From Haberlea rhodopensis (Eukaryota > Streptophyta > Magnoliopsida > Lamiales > Gesneriaceae), in the NCBI GenBank assembly GCA_907163345.1, contig CAJQUN010000021.1, forward strand, positions 3,720,001-3,784,000: a stretch of 64,000 nucleotides of DNA, in the 5' to 3' direction. Below are positions 1 through 9,627 of the stretch, piece by piece (within the stretch, counting starts at the first letter, position 1; each line of letters begins with the position of its first letter). Made by a program: the position numbers and the translations under genes. The notes beneath the pieces are model-generated. The model did no database searches. It had not been told where the DNA came from and was given only the letters and a program-made list of their open reading frames with translations.

Positions 1-170
1 ATCCTGGACTGCTATATGAAGAAACCACTGCTGAGATTAACTTAAGGTCTAGATGTTTCTTAAGTATTATCTGCATATCCATCCAATCTTCCATGTTCAT
101 GGGGATGGGTCTGAATCTGACGAACACATTTTCTTTTCCAGCTTTCACCTTCAAAGTGGCTATGAGCTCA
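1..170 (-). pseudogene. Start of caulimovirid reverse transcriptase domain, cut by window edge
   Basis: On the minus strand, just before the window edge, the frame reads through a segment ending SSYSSPG. This resembles the conserved opening of caulimovirid and gypsy-type reverse transcriptases, in which a serine-rich turn precedes the first RT motif. It lies downstream of the protease-like frame, as expected in this family. Only about 55 codons are inside the window and no catalytic residue is visible, so the call depends on position and this short motif. Confidence 0.5.
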
Positions 171-452
171 TTTTTGTTCCACCATGCTAGTGGATCCACA
201 TTGTAGATCCTTCGAATCTTCCTTTTTACATCCTCTAGAGTAATTCGCTCTTCGAGGGAAGTCTCGGGTTGTGGAACGTCTTCTTGTAATGCTTTTTTTT
301 AATAGCAACAGGGTTTTTGGAGTCACTTCTTCCTCATCCTGTTCCCTGAAAGACATAACCCAGTCAAAAATTTGAGAATCCTTTTCACCTTGTTGTCGAA
401 ACTGAAGGATTGCTTCTCCAAACTTCCGCTGATCCTTCATCTTTGGGTGCAA
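168..452 (-). pseudogene. Protease-RT linker region of the caulimovirid remnant
   Basis: A 94-codon frame on the minus strand lies between the protease-like and RT-like segments of the viral remnant. It is rich in charged residues and contains the run EEEVTPKT near its middle. It has no motif I can assign and is probably the inter-domain linker read partly out of frame. It is listed for completeness and is not a functional gene. Confidence 0.35.
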
Positions 453-619
453 AGTTTTCCTTCATCACCATGCTTGCTGCGAAAACTAATGGGGAATTTT
501 CTGTGAAACGCCTCCCGTAGTCTTTGTACAAGAATTATGATCACAAAGGGTTGTGACAATAAGTCGCCTTGTCTCGTTCTCCTGTGTGAATCTTTTGAAT
601 GTTTGTAGGAAATTGTTTC

Positions 620-928
620 CTAACAGCATATCTGCGCATGTATCATGGAAATATATAGGTGGAGTTTTGACTTTGTACCAGGGGTACCGCCTGCTCCTCC
701 GATAATTATTTCCGCTTCCCGGACTCCTTCATTAAGAATAAGGATCCATTTGGAAAAGTCTCTTCCGGCAATGGCTGGTAATTTCTCACCAACTTCTTTG
801 GGGAAGATATCTCGTCTGGCAGTACATATTCCAGCTCCGGAGTCAATGTAAGCTGTAAAATATTCTGCTCGATATTTTTCATATATCATCCCGACGGAGA
901 TGTGTATGGAGAATGGGTTGGTGGTCAT
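620..928 (-). pseudogene. Caulimovirid-type aspartic protease fragment
   Basis: The 102-codon minus-strand frame contains YIDSGAGICTAR, the retropepsin active-site motif (DSGA in place of DTGA) in the arrangement seen in plant pararetroviruses. A second hydrophobic strand, AEIIIGGAG, follows. In this family the enzyme cuts the viral polyprotein into capsid and polymerase proteins. The active-site aspartate is intact, but the frame is cut off from both its upstream and downstream neighbours by shifts. It sits directly after the movement-protein-like region. Confidence 0.65.
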
Positions 929-1017
929 CTGATCCTATATTTTTTTTCCCACCACCGTGAATTCCATTCCATCTTGCAATCTTTCCCAAGGTTTATGTTC
1001 CTCGAGAAATTCAATCC

Positions 1018-2119
1018 TTAGAATAAGCTGTTCTGGGATTCTTCCGGCAGTTCCTTCAATTGTGAGATCAATGTCACCAATTTGAAGGTTTCCTTGCCAA
1101 CTGTAGGTTGTTGCAAATAGTAGAGGACATCACAAGGGAAGATATTATCTTTCTCTGTAATGTCAAAAATTATCCGCACTTCTCTCCAGCCTTCTGGGCA
1201 TTTCAGCTTTCCTGTTGTTATGAATACATCATGGATTTTCTGGATTCTGCTGGAGACTGCCTTCTGTTTTCCCCCCGGATAGTTGCTGATTAACCTATCA
1301 TGTTGGAAAGACATCCTTCTTGGCTCAATCATAAGGCTCATGCTTCTGTTCAGAACATGTTGATCTTGTATCCTCATGTTGATATCTACTATTGTCGGAG
1401 TATCAATAATGTCCGGCAATACTGCTTTGGCGAAGTCTTCAAAGATTCTGTGGACTTCGATGAATTCCTTTTTCAAGAATACCTCGGAATGATGAGTATT
1501 CGAGAGTGCATATGACACATTGTAGGTGATCGAGTAAGGACTATTCCCTTCTTTCATCAAATCACTTCTCTTAAAATCTTGATGAAGAGTTAGAACTTTG
1601 TTGAAAATCTCAATCTCCCAAATTGTATGCAATCATTGGATAGATGTTAAAGGTCATCTTTCCTGCATACATATTTCCTGCAACTGCTCCCAAACAAGAA
1701 TATTGAGAATCGGGATTCTCTTGTCAAAGATCGCCAAGTTGAGGGGAGAATCAATTCCTTCCTTTAACGTTGCTTTAATGATGACTCTAATGGCTCCGGT
1801 ATGAATCCATGAGAGTGTATTAGCAACCTCTCTTTTCACCTTGTTTTTAATCTCCTGGATTTCTCTGTAGGGGATTAATTGCATCTCGATTTGGTTTCCC
1901 GTGAATTCCAATATAGATAGCAAATTCACCTGTTGTTACCCTATGGATAATCTGAGGCTTCCTGCTTCGTAGACCTATCATATCCATGGCTTTTTCCATT
2001 GCTCCAATTGTAAACCCATCATACATTTGAAGCTTTGGCTCTTTCTTCATGATCTTCATAAGAGTTTTATGAGAAACAGTCGCATGAGAGAAGAATCCTG
2101 ACGGGTCTTCTCTGATCAT
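1018..2119 (-). pseudogene. Caulimovirid movement-protein-like region, frameshifted
   Basis: Three overlapping minus-strand frames (1847-2119, 1654-1929 and 1018-1632) together cover about 360 codons of a protein resembling the 30K-type movement protein of caulimovirids. The clearest part is HTGAIRVIIKATLKEGIDSP, which fits the conserved beta-strand core of that superfamily. Such proteins move virus between cells by modifying plasmodesmata. At least two frameshifts separate the pieces, and another near 1020-1050 shifts the C-terminal end relative to the protease. The region is non-functional as it stands. What is seen is the motif and the order; the name is inferred. Confidence 0.6.
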
Positions 2120-2314
2120 GTGCTGAAGGAACTCTCATTCACTCTGATTTTGAGCTGGATTCACTTCCATCAGAATAGATCTCTTCTTCATAGATGCTTT
2201 CTGTTGGGATATGCCCTAAGACAACTCATTAGATGATTGATTTTGGCATACAATGTAATATGATTTTAATAAAGGCAATTCATTATTATATATTATTCCA
2301 GCATCTGTGTAATG

Positions 2315-2316
<2 letters not shown>

Positions 2317-2349
<33 letters not shown>
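2317..2349. repeat. (AT)n microsatellite in copia 5' LTR
   Basis: This is an uninterrupted alternating AT run of about 33 bases. The equivalent position of the 3' LTR has a shorter run, at about 18479-18502, so the repeat was present when the element inserted and has since changed length. Confidence 0.9.
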
Positions 2350-2352
<3 letters not shown>

Positions 2353-3076
2353 AATGTCCTTAGAATAATATTGTATTATTCTTAAAGATTGATCCTAGTC
2401 AAGTATTATCATGAATTAGGATAATGATAATGCATTGAGACTAGTATGTATTGATTGATGAATTGTTCATGGATATGAGATATCAAGTCAACACATGGGT
2501 GCATGTTAGAGAACAATGTACTGGACAGACCCACCATGAGAATGCTACATGGATAGTTATATGAATGTCATAAACAATTCTCATAGTGATAATATTGTAT
2601 GTAATCCTTACGACTTGAGATCACCAGAGATCCCAACATAATGAGTCGTGTGTCTTGATATTGTCAAACGTTGCCTGTAACAGGGTAAACTATAAAGACA
2701 ATGATTGGATACACCACGAAATATGTAGAGGGATGTTGAGTGATCAAGATAGGATTTGTCCCTCCTATATAACATGAGAAGTGTTTGGGCCCTTGATCAA
2801 ATGAGACTAAAATGCATGGCCATGCTCGAATGAGTCGATATGTGATATCGAGCTTATTCGTTTATTCTAGTTTACTTGGGGATCAAGAAATAAAAGATTG
2901 ACCTATACGAGTATGACTATTCCATGACTCATGTTTAATCTAAACACATAGGACAAAGGGATTAAGTTACATGGTGAATATTATCACAGTCCATAGGTTA
3001 TGTCGAGTCAATGATATTCTTGTAACTTGGGTAGCCTTGATGTGTTGCTAGATATCGCTCATTGCTTGTGACATAA

Positions 3077-4547
3077 TGTGATATCCTCGAAATAATTATA
3101 TGCAATTTGGGCATTAATTATGTTTATGTGATTAATTATGGTGGTAATTGATTTATGTGTTGGAATTAATTATCTTGTTGAAATGCTTAGTCACATGGTA
3201 GGCGTGACCCGGGGGTGCATTTCAGGGTGCATGTTGTGCATGTTGGGAAAACTGGGTTTTAGCATGGGTTATTCATGTTGGTTGTTAATTATTTGGAAAA
3301 CATGAATTTATTGGGAGTTTGGTGCATTTTTGTAAAATGCTTTTAAAATACCATGTTGGGGTATTTTATACATCATGGTATTTGTGGGGGTACAATTCTA
3401 ATTAAAAACCCATTTAACCCACAACCCCCACTATACCCATCACTTTACCAAAATCCCCCAACTCACTCTCCCCAACCCTAACTCTCACCATTTTCGATTT
3501 TTGGCATAAAGTGGAAGGGAAATCTTTGCAAAAGTCTTATTTGTGGGATTTATTGTAGGATTTGGAGTCCTCAAGAGAACCATCCCAGGTACCAACAACT
3601 TCAAGGAGATAAAGTTCTTCAACTTCTCCACTTTTGAGATTAAGGTACATAAGAGACGTACGGGCATCGGACGGTAAAACACACTCCTATACTATGACTA
3701 TGCAATGATTGCATAAGTATTTATGTAACAGGTTGATGATGTGAATGATAAGTAAGTGTATGATGATGATTATGATAAGTAAAGATACGATGATGTTTAT
3801 GATAAGTGAGGATGATGTTTATGATGAGTAAGGATGCTATGATGTATGTTAAACTATGTTATTAGAAATGGTAGAGTGTTCCCGTGGTTGTTATGGGCAA
3901 GCGAGGAAGGTACTTACCGATGACATAGCTAGCGAGGAGATATATCCGCTATCAAGGAGTAGCGAGGGATATCACAGTACCGCTATTGTCGAGCGAGGGG
4001 TCCAATTGTGCCGCTGACATAACAGGACCAGAACAGTCACATTTCTAATTAACATTGTTGATTATGGGCATATAAGTGAAGTACGATTTTAATCATTTAT
4101 ATCAAGAACTAATGATGTCATGCATGAATATGAAACATGGACAACAAAAGAGGGTTAATACGATTAACCAGGAAATATATGTTAACGATTATTTCATGCA
4201 TTTATTTATATGCCATTATCTTATGATGTTAAGTAATGATGTACATGCTCATGATGGGTTGTCCCTGTAGGTACACTTTTGGACTGAAGGGCTAAGGGTC
4301 GGGTTGAGGCAGTGAGCTGCAAGGAACACAAAAAAGAATAAGATTCAGGATGATAGTATCTACTCTAGGAGTAGTATAAACCTATAATGTTAGCATTCGT
4401 TTATGGGAATGTAACTAATAAGTTTTGAAATTTTATTTTTGACCTATAATCCCGTTAGCTCATGTAACAACCGGAACCCTAAGATGTTAATGCATGTTTA
4501 GTCCATAATACGTTATTATAATCATGTTAAGGTAGGAAGGCCTTACA
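3077..4547 (+). mobile_element. Solo LTR inside the copia 5' LTR
   Basis: This 1471-bp segment is absent from the other copia LTR. It starts TGTGATATCC, ends CCTTACA and is bounded by the 5-bp duplication CATAA at 3072-3076 and 4548-4552. These are the marks of a single LTR left after recombination between the two LTRs of an inserted element. It shows no coding potential. Its interior has a cluster of GAGCGAGG/AGCGAGG-like motifs at about 3900-4000. I cannot place the family; the TGTGATAT start is common among Ty3/gypsy LTRs. Confidence 0.9.
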
Positions 4548-5184
4548 CATAAAATTAGATTTTATGTCACTGCCTACATTGCAAGATCCTAACGGGTCAC
4601 ACAAAAGATTAAATCGATAAAGAGAATTTAAAATTCATTGGATGAATTATGTTGATTAAGAAGAGTCTTAATCATATAATTAAATGGGCCGTATTTAGAT
4701 ATATAGAGATATAGTTAAATATGATATATATATGTATATACAGATATAGGGCATGGGCCAAGGGTTTTCTGAAAAGCCTTATTCTGATGATGAAACGCCG
4801 CCTAAGAAATATCTTATATATACGTATATGTGCATTTCAGGGTTAGAGGTTAACAAGAGATTAACGAAACCCTAGCAGACATTTTTCGAACATAAGGAAG
4901 CGGCCGTCAGTTTGGATTGCTCGTCCCTTATTCCATTGTTGAATATCAAGTCTAGCAACTTGATATCTTCAACATCCTTTTTCGATTTGATCGTGGATAC
5001 CGTAGAGGCAAAGTTGCATAGCTTTGCTCGTGACTCGTGAACGTCCAGCTTCGAGGTTTCTGCATCAAACACGCGTCAAAGGTGTAATTCGATACACCCG
5101 ATATGAACACTCCGTATAGGTCCTCGGTGGGGAATCCAAATTTTTTTATTCCGCTGCGTATTATGCATGTTGGATTCCTTACAG

Positions 5185-5197
5185 TGGTATCAGACCC
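5185..5197 (+). other. Copia primer binding site (tRNA-iMet type)
   Basis: TGGTATCAGACCC lies one base after the LTR end. It matches the usual TGGTATCAGAGCC, complementary to the 3' end of initiator tRNA-Met, with one altered base. The related copy at 63450 has the unaltered form. Confidence 0.9.
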
Positions 5198-6689
5198 GTG
5201 TACGTAGCTCATATCGGGGTTATGTGACAATTGTTTTATCATGTTTTGAATTATTGCTTTCATACTAATTAGAAACTGTAATAACATATATGATAACAAA
5301 TAAGCTTGTGGAAATCATCGTAAAAATATATATGTGATATATTGATGAATTTTATATATTAGATACATGTGTGCGCGCGACTGATCTATGAAGGCGGGCG
5401 AACGTAAATCAATAGTCGGGTGAACGTAGCACGCAAGGCAGGCGACCGTATCTCGAGAGTAGAGTGCATAGGGTTCGAAAGGCGGGCGACCGCGCCCAAC
5501 AAGGGGCGGGCGACCGCCCACAAGGGTGGGCGGGAGCGCCCCTCTCGTGCGCGGGGTTCGAGACATTTTATGTTCATGCGATAATTTCCGTTATTTTATT
5601 TTACAGTTTTATTAACTTAGAATTAAATTTTAAAATGTTTAGAATTTAATTCATTTATGTCCAAGCATGTTTTATGTGTTGTTTGAGCATGGTGCATGGT
5701 TATAGCCCTATGACCTATTAGATAGGAATTTTGTGAATGATTGTACTTGTAAATACGGCTTGCGAGTCATGCATTCTCTTTATTTTCTGAATGTATTCCC
5801 TCCCCTATGCTCCCCTTGAATGTAACTCAAGGACTTCTCTATATCATGTAATTGTTATATAGTTTAGTTAAAGTTTGTTGATGGAAATCAATGTCGTTGG
5901 ACCATGGTGCCGGGACGAGGAGGCCATTCACAAAAGGACCAAAGAGGTGCTTGCAGAAGTTACACTTAGGTTGAACTTTTAGATTTTCTCATTGGCTTGA
6001 GAAATTTTTCTCATTGGCTTGAGAAAATCAGTAGTTGGGGCTATAACCATGTCACGTTTATTTTATGTTGATGTATGTGATGCATGTTTATCGTTTTATA
6101 TTTAATATTGATGATAAATATACATATATGTAGATATGTATATATGTGTATGTACCAGACATATTTTCAATATTAATAAAATCATGAGATCTTTAAATCC
6201 ATCTAATAATATTAAGTCAATCAAGATGCCTTCCAATTAAAAGTAATCGTCAACACTTCGATTGAACATGTGTGGGTTTGCCAAAGCAAAGTACCGTGAC
6301 AATCTTAGTAAGGCGCGATAGGATAAAAGTGATATCCGTGATATTTTAAATTGGGTTCGACTTAACTAGCTTATCTCAATAGGATTGGGAACCTAGAGGC
6401 ATGTGGTTGGGTAATAATTCATTAGATGAATTAGAACAAAGCGTTGTTCGCCAACCATCCAAGAGTTACATGTGATGTAATTGACAAAGCGTTGTCTACC
6501 TAAATAACCGAGTCTTGAGTGATTAGCCAAAGCTAACTCAAGATTAAGTGAAATATGGATCTTGGCCCACTAATAGTTTTTGAGGGTTGATAATTTTTTA
6601 ACTAAATAGTGGGAGTATCATTTAATATAAGACCTTATTAAATGATTAAAATCATAAACTTATTTTGCATATTTATATTGTAGATATCC
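5198..6689 (+). other. Copia untranslated leader with a GC-rich repeat patch
   Basis: About 1.5 kb lies between the primer site and the gag ATG. No frame here looks like a gene. At about 5386-5545 an AT-rich background is broken by a GC-rich patch containing several copies of a GGCGGGCGACCG-like unit, some of which form short inverted repeats with neighbouring CGCCC runs. The rest is AT-rich leader. Confidence 0.7.
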
Positions 6690-6746
6690 ATGGCATCAAA
6701 CAACGTTACTAGTACACTTTCATTGCGATCGGTCCTTGAGAAGGAC
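6690..6746 (+). pseudogene. First 19 codons of copia gag, cut by an insertion
   Basis: ATG at 6690 opens MASNNVTSTLSLRSVLEKD, the usual kind of N-terminus for plant copia Gag, which normally runs on to a DWYRNLRIVL motif. That motif appears only after the nested element, at about 12974. The frame is ended here by the TGATAAG start of the inserted LTR. Confidence 0.85.
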
Positions 6747-8187
6747 TGATAAGTGTATTTTATACACTTATATTTCTTCTTGTTTTGCATGGTTTAGTGC
6801 TAGTTTTCGATCAGAATTACGCTTTTGGTTTTGTTATGTGTTGTTTTGCAGGAATCCAGGTAATTACATGTTTTGTGGACTAAAAGGGTGCAAATGACGG
6901 AAGGAACGGATGAATTGAAGTCAAAAATCTACACTTTGAATCAAAGCAACAGGCGTAATTACGCCTGTCTTGAGGCGTAACTACGCCTAAGCCACGGCAT
7001 TTGAGATTTTGAAGAAATACATGAGGCGTAACTACGCCTCATTCAGGCGTAGCTACGCCTAAGCTACGTCTTTTCATTATTTATTCAGGCGTAAAGACGC
7101 CACCTTCAGGCGTAATTACGCCTATCACGCGGGAAGTCAGTTCTTTAGACACGTCGACAGGCGTAATTACGCCACCTCGGAGGCGTAATTACGCCAATGG
7201 AATTTTGGCAATTTTTGAGACTTTCCTTATTTGATTGCACGGGACTTTTAAAGGTTTTGGAGGAGGATTTTCGAGGATTATTGAGACATAGACATATTTT
7301 TGGAGAGAAGGAGGCTAGGGTTGAAGAACGGAGAAGAATAACGACGACGGCTCGGAGCAAAAAGTAGAGAATTCATCACGAGACGGCGGCGTTCATCGGA
7401 GATCGAAGAATAGCGTCCAATTCGTTTTGTATCTCTAAACTTTTAGCAATTTTTATGGGTTATTTAAACATGTCTATGTGTTTAAATACTTCTAGCATGA
7501 GCTAATTTTATTTTCTAGGAGACGATGTAGCTTGTTTTGAAACTACGCTTATTATGAATTGATTGAAGTTTATTTGGATTTCCGTATGGTTTATTTATGT
7601 TTTCCTGTTCTTAATGTTTTTAATCTACTGGCCATGGATTGAATGATTCCATATTTGTGATCTATCACTCGGGAGAGGGGGTTATGAATAGGAAAGAAGG
7701 AATTCGTATCGTGGTAGTTATATTGTTCGGAATGCCTAAAACTCCATAGAAGTCGTCATAGGAATTACTGCGCTTTTACAATTGTCTGATAATTCATCTT
7801 AGATAGGGATATCAAGATTAATGTTAGATAATTACTTCTGCTTAACACCCGGGAGGGGGAGTAGAAACAAATAAGAATTCTCGGCTAGTAAACTAGGAAA
7901 TCCATAAAATGGAAATCGAGGAATGATAAGTGTAGTGGATGAACAAGTGAAATCGTACTCCTAGATTCGTCTCCAACTGATTTCTTTTCAACTCAGTATT
8001 TGGTCATCGTTAGTTAATTAATTTTTATTATTCGCATAACACTCAATTATTCGATTCTCTAAATAAAGCAAAGATTATTTTAATTCAGTACTTAGATTTA
8101 ACTATTTAATCAATCTCTGTGGGTTCGACATCTTTCTATACTAAAACTTGACTACCGTGCGCTTGCGGTAAGGGATTTTTCGCAACA
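6747..8187 (+). repeat. 5' LTR of the gag-only element
   Basis: It runs from TGATAAG to CGCAACA, about 1.44 kb. The first bases form a perfect hairpin with 10-bp arms (ATAAGTGTAT, loop TTT). Positions 6951-7195 hold eight copies of a GGCGTAATTACGCC palindrome. The block from about 7585 to 7910 is nearly identical to the 3' LTR, while the part between 6870 and 7560 is not. Confidence 0.85.
6951..7195. repeat. Array of eight GGCG-TAATTA-CGCC palindromes
   Basis: Copies lie at 6951-6966, 6973-6988, 7024-7039, 7045-7060, 7087-7102, 7108-7123, 7159-7173 and 7181-7195. The outer arms GGCG/CGCC hardly vary; the six-base core is TAATTA, TAACTA, TAGCTA or TAAAGA. Most copies are flanked by A on the left and T on the right, giving a 16-bp palindrome. 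Copies come in pairs separated by spacers without clear similarity. Confidence 0.95.
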
Positions 8188-8193
8188 AGTTTT

Positions 8194-8211
8194 TGGCGCC
8201 ATTGCCGGGGA
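8194..8211 (+). other. Primer binding site, tRNA-Asp type
   Basis: TGGCGCCATTGCCGGGGA follows the LTR by a few bases. It differs at one base from the TGGCGCCGTTGCCGGGGA site used by Athila and related plant gypsy elements and complementary to tRNA-Asp. Confidence 0.85.
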
Positions 8212-8327
8212 TTGATATAATTTTGTTTACTGATACTGTTACCAAGTAGTCTTGATTTTAATTTAGAATTTTATTTTTTGTTTTAATTTTATTCTTTTTT
8301 GATGTTTTTCTTGTGAGGTACTTGGAG

Positions 8328-9344
8328 ATGTTTCATCAGCAAGTTTCCACAAGCTTTGCCCAACAACCGTATGAACCATTCTATGCAGCTTGGGACAGAT
8401 TCAACCACGACTTTTCAAACTACGCTCCTCTTCAATCTTTCTACAGTGGATTGGATGCAGACACACAAGAATGGGTATTTAATGGAGCTTTGGCAGCTGG
8501 TAGTCCCATATATTGTAGAGATGATGACAGGGTGCACCTGTTTAACCATATGGCGAATTTCGACTATCAGTGGCACTTTGATCCTTCAATGCTGGGTTGG
8601 AGTCACCAATATCCACCAGAGAATCATTACCCTCATTTATCTGATGAATTCCCGTGTCAAGATGAGCCTAGATATGCTCCACAAAAGAATGAAGGTAAAC
8701 CTTCACTTGAAGATTTGGTGAATACTTTTGTTCAAAGTTTGACATTGAGGCTTGACAAGAATGAGTCGAGGCTTGATACGATTGAGGGTCACATGAACAA
8801 CATGGGTGCTACAATGAAGTCTCTTGAGGTGCAAATTGGGCAGCTTGCTAATGCCATGAACAACCAACAAAGAGGATCATTTCCTAGCAACACCGAAGTG
8901 AACCCAACCAACCAAGTTTGGGAGAGTGATCCTACTCATGCGAAAGATTCAAGGGAATATGAGCATTTTCAAGTGGTTGAGCCTACTGTGGAAGAGTTAT
9001 CTGATGAATTCCCGTGTCAAGATGAGCCTAGCGTGACGTTGGAAGATGAGCATATTTTTGGAAATAGTGAGGAGCACTCATCGATGGTGATGTCCTATAT
9101 GCCATATGTGGATCCGTTCTTCCCATTGATGCCAACTTCACCATATTACGTCCTCCACGAGATGAAGCCAAGCTTAGAATCTTTCTCCCATGCTTATCAA
9201 TTTTCGAAAGACGTTGTTGGAGCGACGAGCGTTAATTGTCACTATCTTGCCAAGCTTGAGGGCATACACAACCAAGACCCACATGTAGTGTCATATGATA
9301 CTTACGATGGGCGGAAGCCGCTATTTGATGGTTGCTTCGCATAG
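8328..9344 (+). CDS. Gag-like protein of the non-autonomous element
   Basis: The 338-codon frame is intact. The first ATG is at 8328; an upstream in-frame GTG at 8313 is not a plausible plant start. Residues about 125-195 (SLEDLVNTFVQSL to PSNTEVNPTNQV) resemble the conserved end of Athila-type Gag: a coiled-coil stretch, the phrase VQIGQLANAMNNQQRGSFPSN, then a proline-rich tail. The N-terminal part is rich in aromatic and acidic residues and I do not recognise it. The peptide LSDEFPCQDEP occurs twice, encoded by an identical DNA stretch of over 30 bp at about 8638 and 8998. There is no zinc knuckle and no protease. The intact frame suggests fairly recent activity, or selection for capsid function. 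Confidence 0.75.
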   Translation: MFHQQVSTSFAQQPYEPFYAAWDRFNHDFSNYAPLQSFYSGLDADTQEWVFNGALAAGSPIYCRDDDRVHLFNHMANFDYQWHFDPSMLGWSHQYPPENHYPHLSDEFPCQDEPRYAPQKNEGKPSLEDLVNTFVQSLTLRLDKNESRLDTIEGHMNNMGATMKSLEVQIGQLANAMNNQQRGSFPSNTEVNPTNQVWESDPTHAKDSREYEHFQVVEPTVEELSDEFPCQDEPSVTLEDEHIFGNSEEHSSMVMSYMPYVDPFFPLMPTSPYYVLHEMKPSLESFSHAYQFSKDVVGATSVNCHYLAKLEGIHNQDPHVVSYDTYDGRKPLFDGCFA

Positions 9345-9448
9345 TCTGGCTGACGACTTTAAACAAAGCGCTTTTCGGGAGGCAACCCAAATCCTGTATC
9401 CTTATTTTATTTTTATTTAAAAAAAAAAAAATTGAGATGCCGTAGGAC

Positions 9449-9627
9449 AGGTGTAACTACGCCCCTTTGTGGCGTAATTACGCCTGTCAAATTTCAGAAA
9501 AAAAAATGCCGTAGCGTAGGCGTAACTACGCCTGTTTTCGGCGTAGTTACGCCTACCATTTTTTTAAAAAGTTTTCAAAGCCGTAGGCGAGGCGTAATTA
9601 CGCCTCTCCAGCGGCGTAATTACGCCT
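9449..9627. repeat. Second palindrome array, downstream of the Gag ORF
   Basis: Six copies of the GGCGTA(A/G)(T/C)TACGCC palindrome lie here in three pairs. Each pair is introduced by GCCGTAG, so the region is a degenerate three-fold tandem repeat of about 70 bp. The core and arms are the same as in the 5' LTR array of this element, 2.3 kb upstream. Confidence 0.9.

Larger units (their letters stand above)
1..2201 (-). mobile_element. Endogenous caulimovirid (pararetrovirus) remnant, 3' part
   Basis: Minus-strand reading frames, in order from high to low coordinate, look like a caulimovirid movement protein, an aspartic protease and the beginning of a reverse transcriptase that runs off the left edge. 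Frames are broken by several shifts and stops, so this is an old, inactive integrated copy. The piece continues across the inserted copia element at 19855-20107, where a coat-protein zinc knuckle is read on the same strand. The duplicated CTTTC at 2197-2201 and 19855-19859 shows that the two parts were once adjacent. The assignment rests on motif recognition by eye; the genus cannot be decided here. Confidence 0.75.
2202..5183 (+). repeat. Copia 5' LTR, enlarged by a nested solo LTR
   Basis: It matches the right LTR from TGTTGGGATATGCCCTAAGA to the terminal TTGGATTCCTTACA. Removing the foreign segment at 3077-4547 and one 5-bp duplication leaves about 1.5 kb, close to the 1491 bp of the right LTR. 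An (AT)n run at 2317-2349 has a shorter counterpart at the same place in the other LTR. Confidence 0.95.

Noticed and set aside
645..851. Plus-strand 68-codon frame over the viral protease
   Set aside because: It is the antisense shadow of the protease-like frame and has no features of its own.
5315..5649. Arg/Pro-rich frames on both strands in the copia leader
   Set aside because: They arise from the GC-rich repeat patch being open in several frames. No domain and no start context; treated as repeat.
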